Assembly: GCA_900155495.1 (NCBI GenBank)
Contig: FTLJ01000615.1
Span: 1-14,271, forward strand
Source of the DNA: Porogramme epimiltina
Taxonomy: Eukaryota; Basidiomycota; Agaricomycetes; Polyporales; Polyporaceae
Direction: 5' to 3'
DNA length: 14,271 bases
The notes under the pieces were generated by a model. The model was not told the origin of the DNA and ran no database searches. It saw only the letters and a program-made list of their open reading frames with translations. The position numbers were made by a program, and so were the translations under genes. Positions 8,089 through 14,271 of this stretch are shown one piece after another (position 1 is the first letter of the stretch; every line of letters begins with the position of its first letter).

Positions 8089-11000
8089 AATAAGGTTCCC
8101 CGATTCCGGCGCGAACACGGTCTGCACCACCACGTTCTTGTGTCCACGAAGGACCAAGGCGGAGTTGCTGTCTTCCCGATTGTAGAGGACGATGGAGTGA
8201 TCCTCCCGGCCTGAAAGCGCGAGGCAAGACCCGTCGTACGACCACGACAACGCGATGATCTCGGGACGGAGAGAAGTGGCGTCCGGAGGCGCCATGGTGT
8301 CGACGACCTTCGAGGTCGACACGTCCCACACCTGCACCGTCCCGTCCTCAAGCGCCGCAGCGAGCACGTCGTTGTCGTGTGGCGAGAACGCGACCGCGCA
8401 CACCGCACTCTCCACCCCGTCCCTCGTGGCCGCCGCGTCGCCCGAGTCCCCGGGGCGGCTCGCCTGCATTACGGCCGTGTCCCACGTGCGCGCCGTTCTG
8501 TCGTGGGAGGAGACGAGGTTTGCGCCGTCGGGAGAAAATCGCAGGTGCCAGATTCGTTCCCCTCGAATCTGCTCGGATTCTCCGAGGGGCTCGCCGGTGG
8601 TGGGGTCCCAAAGACGAATTGAGGATCCGCCATCGAGGTTGCACCCGACGGCGAGGGAGGAGCCGTGAGGGGAGAAGTCGAGTCCGTAAACGAAGCCCGG
8701 CATCTCCAGCCGCCTGAGGGGATCGGAACCCGAGGGGGCGTCCGCGGCCCACAGAGCGACCGCGTTGCCGCCTCCGCATGCGATCATTTTGTCGTCGGGA
8801 GAAATGGCGACGGCGAAGACCATGAAGTCGTGTTGGAGGGTGCGAACGCGGGAGGTGTCCAGGAGAGACCACACTCTGCACGTGTTGTCGTCGCTTCCGG
8901 AGAGCAAGAAGGACCCGTCGCGCGAGAATGCTACAGAATTGACGTCATTAGAATGCCCATCGAGGCTCGCTGTTGGTTTAAACTCGGTGGAGTCCAAGTC
9001 CCACAATTTGATCGTGTTGTCCGTAGAACCTGAGGCGGCATAGCGCCCCTGGAAGGAGTACGCCACCGACAGGACATATCCCGAATGAGCCTCCTGTGAC
9101 GCAAGGCATGCACCCGTCCGGACATCCCATAGACGAACCGTCCCGGCATCTGACCCAGACATGATTTCCCTGCCGTCGGACGAGAAGGCTACGCCACGGA
9201 CCCAATCCTCCTCCTTGAGAACAAGCGCTTGCACACCTGTGCGAGCGTCCCATATTCGGATTGTGCAGTCGTCGGAGGCGGTAGCGATTTGTGCGCCGTC
9301 GAGAGAATAAGCCGTACACCGGACGTCGTTGTCGTGGCCCTGCATAGTGCTGACTTCCACGCTCCAATGTTCGAGTAGTCCTGTCACGACGGAGACGGTG
9401 CCATGAGCATCTTGAGCATACGTAGACCTCATGTGTGTCAACTTAGGGCAGAACGAGGCAGTGTAGGTGTGAACCATCAAGGCCGAACGGCTGACAGCGG
9501 GATAGCAATAGCTCAGCATCCTCTCACAATCATACAGCAGACCGACAGCACCCGTTGATGATCGTAGTGACGTGGCCTGTGTAACAAACAAGAGTAAATC
9601 AGTATAACTAGTCCTGGAAATAGACATTTGACACACCGTGAGCGCTCGTCGAGCGACTTTCAGGATGTCAAACCCAATGTCTATCTCTCCAATGAGGCCG
9701 AGGCCTTCGAGCCAGTGTAGAAGGTGCTTCTTGCAAATTGTATTCACGAGAGTGAGCGCGGCTTCGTCAATCTCGGCATTGACCAAGTGGTGTGCCCAGT
9801 GGCGAATGGCGTACTGGAGGTGGGGTGGGAGGTGTTTTTTCACAAGCTGGGGGAGATCGGGGATATCATAGTTTGGGCAGGAGATCTTGTTGGATGGAAC
9901 ATTACATATATTCCTGTGAAGCGCGTCTATCATGGTCTGAAGGCAGCGCTTAGCAAGAGCCGTATGCTGTTCCTTGGGTATGACGAGAAGGTCAGCGCGC
10001 TTGCACCTAGATGGATCGACGAGGAAGTCGGGGAATGATGGGTGGATAATTTGTATCAGACCCTCTTCTGATTCGGGTAGAGCGAAGACAGAGCGAAGAA
10101 GCTCGAGATGACGCTTTGACGTCCCGTCCCGGAGACCGAGAAGGGCGTCGAGGGACTGGACAGATAACTGATCGCATAGGTGCACCACGGACCCTACAAT
10201 CATTTTGAGCTCTGATACCATTGGTTTCTTCGCCTTGTCGGCAGGTATCGCGGCATCTATGACACCAGTATAGAGTCTATCAATGTGTGCCAGGGGAGCA
10301 TCCCCGTCGTCTGTTTGCACCATTGCGAGCACGGTCGCGAGTTGTCTTCGCGGATCGTTTGCGCTTGCGTCCATGATGAACTTGAGGGCCGTGGCGATGA
10401 AGATGAAAAGACCACATGTAAGAGTCTCTAGCAGACGGAGCTCCTCCGGGCTTGGCCAGTTTTCGCTTTCTCGATACGCCTTCCGTATCAGGGCCAATTC
10501 GCCGTGAACATAAATGGAGATGTCGCGCAATGCTATCTCTCGGGGGATCTCGTTGAGGGCGAACGAGTGAGTTTTCTGCAGGAGAGTTTCGTTTTGGCGG
10601 AATGCTTTGATGATGCGTGATTCTGGGCGACTGGTGATGATGAACTTGAGCGGATGGATGTCGTTGACAACTTGTGAGAGAGCTGTGAGAACAACCGACA
10701 CCGTGGCGTCGTCGCGACATTCGTCAAGTGCGTCAATGATAACTACTTGACCCTCAAGAGAGTCCCTTCCGCCAGATGCTGCTTGCAGGGGCCCGACGAT
10801 GAGCTTCTCGAGTTGTTCAGATAGTAGAGAGCGATGGATGTCAGGATTCGCACTGACGGCCTTCACGAGTTCGTCCGCAAAGGAGGGGCTAAATCGAGCA
10901 AGCTGGTACGCGATGGTGGGGAAGATGAGCTGAATGTTACTACGGTCCCCGGTTCGTGCGCAGAAGAAGCTCGCGCCGAGACGCCTCTCGCGGTCGCACC

Positions 11001-12395
11001 AGAGCGCCAGGGTTTGGGCAATAGTAGATTTCCCCGAGCCAGCGAAGCCATTGATCCATAGAATGAACGACGTCTCGAGTATTTGAAGATCTGTAGGTAT
11101 AGGAATTCCCTGTTCTTTTACATCCGATTGGATCCACGACCATATTGATGACAGGATTTCTTTCCTCGTGGATGTGGCGCATTTGACTCTGCCACTACCG
11201 CCATCGTCGAACCGAGCCTCACTGACGGAACGCAACATATTGAGGGCTATGGCACATTGTCAGCAATCATCAGGATACACAAGAAACTGAAGTAAAGCTC
11301 GCCTGTGCGATTTGCATCATTTTGCGCCCATTGTTCCATCATTTGATCGATTTTCAAAACTCGAGCATTTATGACCTGTTTTGCACGAAACAGTACGTCA
11401 GTAAAGTTGATCCGACATTACGAGAAAACACAAACTTCGACTGTGATCTGGGTAGACAGTATCGCCTGAGTCTGGTTGTCCGTCGAAAATCAGCGATACA
11501 AATAGTTCAAGTCGTGGACGATCCACGTACCGTAAGCCCATCCACCAGTGATGTCAACTTTTTGATCTGCTCATCGAGCTGCTTTGCAATACTGTCCACC
11601 CGCGCGACTTGCTTTGCCTTTGCGGTAACACCCTCAACATCCAACTCTTTCACAGCGGCAGCGACTTGGGCGACATCTCTATAACGGTTTGAAAGTGCGA
11701 TGTCAGCGCGGATGCAAGGCTTGTGATGAAGGGAGGCTTACTTTTCGAATAGCTCCATCCGCTCGGTAAGTGCCAAGGAGCGTGCCTCGAGATTAGGAAT
11801 TCCTTTGATCGTCTGAACCAGGAAGCCAACACGCTCCCCAAATGTTCGGATAGTATCATTATTCGAGCGATATTTCTGTTGATGTCGGAAGGTCGAACAT
11901 GATCAGACTGTATACGTATGTATGTGTCAAACGGGCTTGCACTCACCTCATATATTTCCAGTGAAGCTACCACGGCGCCTAATGCGGCCTGGAGAGGCGG
12001 CAGCGGAACAGACGCCTCTTTCGCGACTTTGAGCAGATTGAATACACCTTCGTAAACCGTGACCCCTATATCTGACGCGGCTTGGGGAGGCGTAGCAGTG
12101 GTCGCAGAACGTTCGACTGCAACTGTGAAAATGCCGGCACCCTTTCAGACTCTGCAAGCACTGGTTGCTCGAATACAGGACACGGACCTGAGGTAGACGT
12201 TGACTGGCCGGGTTGAGAGGATCCCATCTTGCTCTGGATCCATCGACGAAACGATTTATGGCCGTCGACATGACTATCCGTCTTTGTTGACTCAAACGAC
12301 GCCCGTGGGGTGGACGCGCTCGCCGATAACAGATCGGTGTCCGAAGCACCTCCAGAACGTTTTTCTTTCTTCTTGTGTTTTTTCCACAGTCGCAT
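7936..12395 (-). CDS. NACHT-WD40 NLR-like protein, truncated by a transposon insertion
   Basis: Fungal NLR-like STAND ATPase. Family knowledge: ligand sensing by the repeats triggers nucleotide-dependent oligomerisation, and the N-terminal domain then acts. Coding exons on the minus strand: 12395-12188, 12122-11947, 11875-11742, 11678-11531, 11471-11436, 11375-11303, 11246-9637 and 9576-7936; phases agree throughout and give 1341 residues. Residues 1-69 are a basic start (MRLWKKHKKKEK) and a Ser-rich leader. About 75-262 is a helical region with heptad-like stretches. NACHT: P-loop GFAGSGKST at 325-333, Walker B VVIIDALDE at 426-434, sensor FIITSRPES at 460-468. WD40 repeats start at 873 (QGHDNDVRC) and run for nine and a half blades to 1291. 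The last 50 residues come from the inserted element; the true tail lies at 6315-7205. An in-frame ATG at 12581 exists, but 12395 gives the basic start shared with the gene at 586. Whether the truncated form functions is unknown. Confidence 0.85.
8071..8091 (-). repeat. Right terminal inverted repeat and target duplication
   Basis: On the minus strand this reads TCCCCGACTCCGGTTAGG, the partner of the left end. The AA (or AAT) target copy lies at 8089-8091. The NLR frame runs straight through this repeat into the element, which supplies the present C-terminus of the protein. Confidence 0.8.
9577..9636 (-). other. Intron 7 of the NLR gene, in frame and stop-free
   Basis: A 60-bp phase-0 intron, GTGTGT...GTTACACAG, with branch site ATACTGAT and a pyrimidine-rich end. 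Its length is a multiple of three and it contains no stop, so a simple frame search reads through it. Removing it joins ...KVARRALT to ATSLRSSTGAV. Its 20 read-through residues do not look like part of a helical repeat. Retention would give a 1361-residue form. Confidence 0.7.
11247..11302 (-). other. Intron 6 of the NLR gene, GC-AG type
   Basis: A 56-bp phase-1 intron whose donor is CACAG|GCGAGC rather than GT. Branch site GCTGAC and acceptor GCCATAG are normal. No GT donor nearby joins QNDANRT to ALNMLRSVSEARF in frame, and this one does so exactly. Confidence 0.8.
11376..11435 (-). other. Intron 5 of the NLR gene
   Basis: A 60-bp phase-0 intron, GTTTGT...CAAAACAG, with a very good branch site, TTTACTGAC. 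It follows the 36-bp exon and precedes VINARVLKIDQMMEQW. Confidence 0.75.
11472..11530 (-). other. Intron 4 of the NLR gene
   Basis: A 59-bp phase-0 intron, GTACGT...ACAACCAG, with branch site GCTGAT. It ends just before a 36-bp exon. Confidence 0.75.
11679..11741 (-). other. Intron 3 of the NLR gene
   Basis: A 63-bp phase-2 intron, GTAAGC...GTTATAG, with branch site GCTGAC. It joins ...ERMELFEK to DVAQVAAAVKELDV, which keeps the helical heptad pattern. Confidence 0.85.
11876..11946 (-). other. Intron 2 of the NLR gene
   Basis: A 71-bp phase-0 intron with a strong donor, GTGAGT, and acceptor ATCAACAG. It joins ...ASLEIYE to KYRSNNDTIRTFGERV. Confidence 0.85.
12123..12187 (-). other. Intron 1 of the NLR gene
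   Basis: A 65-bp phase-1 intron, GTCCGT...TTTTCACAG, with CTGAA about 20 bases before its end. It is needed to pass from the leader frame to the frame encoding VYEGVFNLLKVAKEASVPL. An alternative acceptor three bases on (TTGCAG, at 12117) would also keep frame. Confidence 0.65.
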
Positions 12396-13500
12396 AGCGC
12401 GCACGGTGCTGGATGATGTAGAGGAGGGTCCTTTGGGGGAAGTAGAGAGTGGGAAGCGGGGGAGCAAGACGCACCCTGCGGACACGGGGTGGAAGCTCCC
12501 AGCTACACAAGGTTCGCCGCTAATGCCGCCGAAGGCGTGGTGTAACTTCGCAGCGTGGCCTTGTGCGCACAGGAAAGTCACGAGGCGGACGCGACTTCAA
12601 CGTGGTGGACCAGCGCCATGAAGGTTGACACCTCCTTGACGTGGAGCGCTGAAAAGTCAGTGAAACGAAGCATAGGAGAATGGAACCGTCAAGCTGGTGC
12701 GCCATCGAATATCTGGTGAGAAGAGCAGCTTCGCAATATTTAAGCCAAAGGGACATGTCATGGATACTAGGACATGCTCTGGTACGCGTTTATGATGAGC
12801 CGAGTGCTCACAGGCCACCGAAGACGCCTTTAATCCCTATGTCTACATTCATGATACGGACGCACTTACTCCCTAGCCTCACACGCGTGCGCTTCTGTGT
12901 CATACAACGTTAAAGCCACCCGCCCGCGCTCTCCATATTTGAGCAGTACTAGTACCTCAACGAGCTTCCCACCAGGCCGGAGATCTGTCGAGAGGGAGTC
13001 TTTTTAAGGGGCACTGGGAGCATCCCATTTTCCTTTGTCCTTGATGGGCATGTAAGTGGAGATTCTCTAAGAAGGAGAGCATAAACCGACTTACCCGGCG
13101 TTGAGGGACGGAGGCGACCACTTTGAACCTGAAAGGGGCTGCCGCAATAGGCAAGTTGAAGTAAGATGCTCAAGGGGACGCAGGAGCGCGCGAGAATGTG
13201 GGCGGAAGCCGAGTAAAGCCGCACTGTGCTGCAAAATGTGGGAGCTTCAGACCATCACCTGTGCATCCTCTGGGGGAACGAGGGGGGGCCCGGGCCGGGG
13301 GAGTACAGTGGGCTGGTCGGACGGAGGTCCGACACTGGCAGGACCGAGGCTTGCCAATCCCTGGCTGGCGATTCGTACACGGAGTGCGGCGATATGCTAC
13401 TTGGCTGGCACAGAGTCCAGGGCAACTGTCAAGGGCCCCGAGTAGAAGAAGCCAGGGCGCGGCGCGCAGGGCATCACGGGGCACATAGCATGACGGACGT
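12396..13500. other. Upstream DNA of the NLR gene; no recognised gene
   Basis: The minus-strand NLR promoter should lie in the first few hundred bases here. A TATA-like TTAAATATT (minus strand, about 12736-12744) lies roughly 345 bp before the ATG, too far to call with confidence unless the 5' untranslated region is long. Short frames at 12949-13224 and 13101-13545 have no recognisable product. Confidence 0.4.
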
Positions 13501-13550
13501 TCCGATTCTACGCAGTGAATCGGATTCCGATTCTACGCAGTGAATCGGAT
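13501..13550. repeat. Perfect tandem pair of 25-bp palindromic units
   Basis: Two identical 25-bp units stand back to back (13501-13525 and 13526-13550). Each has 8-bp arms, TCCGATTC and GAATCGGA, around the loop TACGCAGT, so each can fold as a hairpin. The junction GAATCGGATTCCGATTC is itself a 17-bp palindrome. The identity of the copies suggests recent duplication or selection. It may be the end of a mobile element, a protein-binding site, or a small satellite. Confidence 0.9.
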
Positions 13551-13637
13551 TTACAATGGAGGAAGCGTAGATTACATAAGTTTTGCTTAGTCATTTCGTA
13601 CCACCATCATTGATGGTGTGATTCTATTGGTGGAAAA

Positions 13638-13818
13638 GCTGCCTTCCGCTTTGGGCTCCCCTTGGAATGAGGCTCCCACTCTTCCGCTTAAGTAATCCAA
13701 CCCACCGTTCTCTTCGCTCATTGGATGTGCTGCGTGCTTCCGTTTTGGGCGCCCCTTGGAGTTAGGCTCTCGCTCTTCCGCTTAAGTAATCCAACCCACC
13801 GTTCTTCGTTCTCATTGG
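13638..13818 (+). repeat. 94-bp-period direct repeat (two copies) with CCAAT boxes
   Basis: Copy one is about 13638-13724 and copy two about 13732-13818. The core, which includes CTTAAGTAATCCAACCC, is identical over 33 bp (13679-13711 and 13773-13805), and the rest differs at scattered positions. Each copy ends in CTCATTGG, an inverted CCAAT box, and another ATTGG lies at 13626-13630. Its place just upstream of the plus-strand frame at 13949 makes a duplicated promoter module possible. Confidence 0.8.
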
Positions 13819-13948
13819 TCGAGCTCCCTTCGCGCTCTGGCCTTTCCTGTGTGCACGGTGTCAGCCGATGCCAGTGGTGGATTATGTCAGCTCTAAACTC
13901 TACGGTATCTCGGAGCGCGGCAGGGTGTAAGGACGCCCGCGCCGCTTG

Positions 13949-14271
13949 ATGCGTTCTGAGCGCACACGTCCACGGACCACGGTCCTCTCGCGGTTCTCAA
14001 TCCTCAGCAAGTGCATCGCCGACGTCTTCAACGGCGCCGCGGGCTGGAAGCATGGCGACACGTACCAGGCGCAGGGCCCGCTCGCGTGCGCCGCCTCGCG
14101 GTCCAGAAGCTGCTCGTGGAGGAGAAGCTGTCCAAGCGCATGCGCTTGTGGGGCCCGAAGATGGGCACGCTGCTCCGCGCGCAGTTGCAGGGCGACCGCG
14201 CGCGCGCGAAGCCGTTCATATTTGACATGCGCCGCGCCGGCTCGTGGTGGTGGATTGACTTCGACTTCGAG
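13949..14271 (+). CDS. Start of an unrecognised gene, partial, apparently frameshifted
   Basis: An ATG at 13949 opens a frame with good coding character (FSILSKCIADVFNGAAGWK, then HGDTYQAQGPLA), rich in C and G third positions. After about 14085 this frame turns into Cys/Arg/Ser-rich sequence, while another frame becomes plausible: LAVQKLLVEEKLSKRM, then a basic stretch, KPFIFDMRR, and GSWWWIDFDFE at the window edge. One missing base within about 14081-14090 would explain the switch. I do not recognise the protein. It may be a pseudogene, contain a sequencing error, or have its real start further upstream; an intron is unlikely because no GT-AG pair fits the short gap. Confidence 0.35.
   Translation, partial: MRSERTRPRTTVLSRFSILSKCIADVFNGAAGWKHGDTYQAQGPLACAASRSRSCSWRRSCPSACACGARRWARCSARSCRATARARSRSYLTCAAPARGGGLTSTS

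Noticed and set aside
8347..8881. Shadow frames on both strands within the WD40 exon
   Set aside because: They overlap the confidently identified NACHT-WD40 coding sequence and have no sensible product.
7936..11238. Treating the 1100-codon frame from the ATG at 11238 as the complete gene
   Set aside because: Six upstream exons joined by good splice sites extend the protein by 261 residues in a matching frame, and a 60-bp intron lies inside the frame.
12396..12581. Upstream in-frame ATG at 12581 as the NLR start
   Set aside because: It would add 62 residues of Cys/His/Pro-rich sequence unlike the leader of the related gene at 586; the ATG at 12395 gives the same basic start seen there.

Overview
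This window looks like nuclear DNA of a filamentous basidiomycete, probably an Agaricomycete of polypore or agaric type. The evidence is a gene with seven introns of 56-71 bp carrying fungal CTNA branch sites (CTGAC, CTGAT, CTGAA), a GC-rich coding style, and a protein plan (basic leader, helical N-terminal domain, NACHT ATPase, WD40 repeats) typical of Agaricomycete NLR-like STAND proteins. No bacterial operon, tRNA, rRNA or CRISPR was seen.

Layout, left to right. (1) 1-586, minus strand: the 5' exon of a gene that leaves the window at its left edge. Its basic start and Ser/Thr/Pro-rich leader match the design of the NLR gene further right, so I read it as the start of a second NLR/STAND-type gene. 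(2) 587-2330: no convincing gene. (3) 2331-2812, plus strand: frameshifted remains of a DUF6534-like multi-pass membrane protein. (4) 2813-6314: 3.5 kb of GC-rich, purine/pyrimidine-skewed sequence with many overlapping open frames and no recognisable gene. (5) 6315-12395, minus strand: a large NACHT-WD40 gene of eight coding exons up to the point where it is broken. (6) 12396-13500: upstream DNA of that gene. (7) 13501-13550: a perfect tandem pair of 25-bp hairpin-forming palindromes; 13638-13818: a 94-bp-period direct repeat with CCAAT boxes. (8) 13949-14271, plus strand: the start of an unrecognised gene, with an apparent one-base frameshift near 14085.

The central observation is that the NACHT-WD40 gene is split by an element of about 881 bp (7208-8088). 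It has terminal inverted repeats (12 bp perfect, 18 bp with two mismatches), a 2-3 bp target duplication and no transposase, so it is MITE-like. It sits inside the tenth WD40 repeat. Removing the element and one target copy joins the two halves exactly in frame, giving a 1587-residue protein with about 14 WD40 repeats, that is, two seven-bladed propellers. As it stands, the gene encodes a 1341-residue protein that stops after nine and a half repeats and ends in 50 residues read from the element. The remaining 296 codons of the propeller lie stranded beyond it. Either this NLR allele is recently broken, or the truncated receptor or a spliced-around form is still made.

Together, the window shows part of an NLR-like (fungal innate immunity / nonself recognition) neighbourhood with two same-strand receptor-type genes, one of them caught with a transposon insertion.
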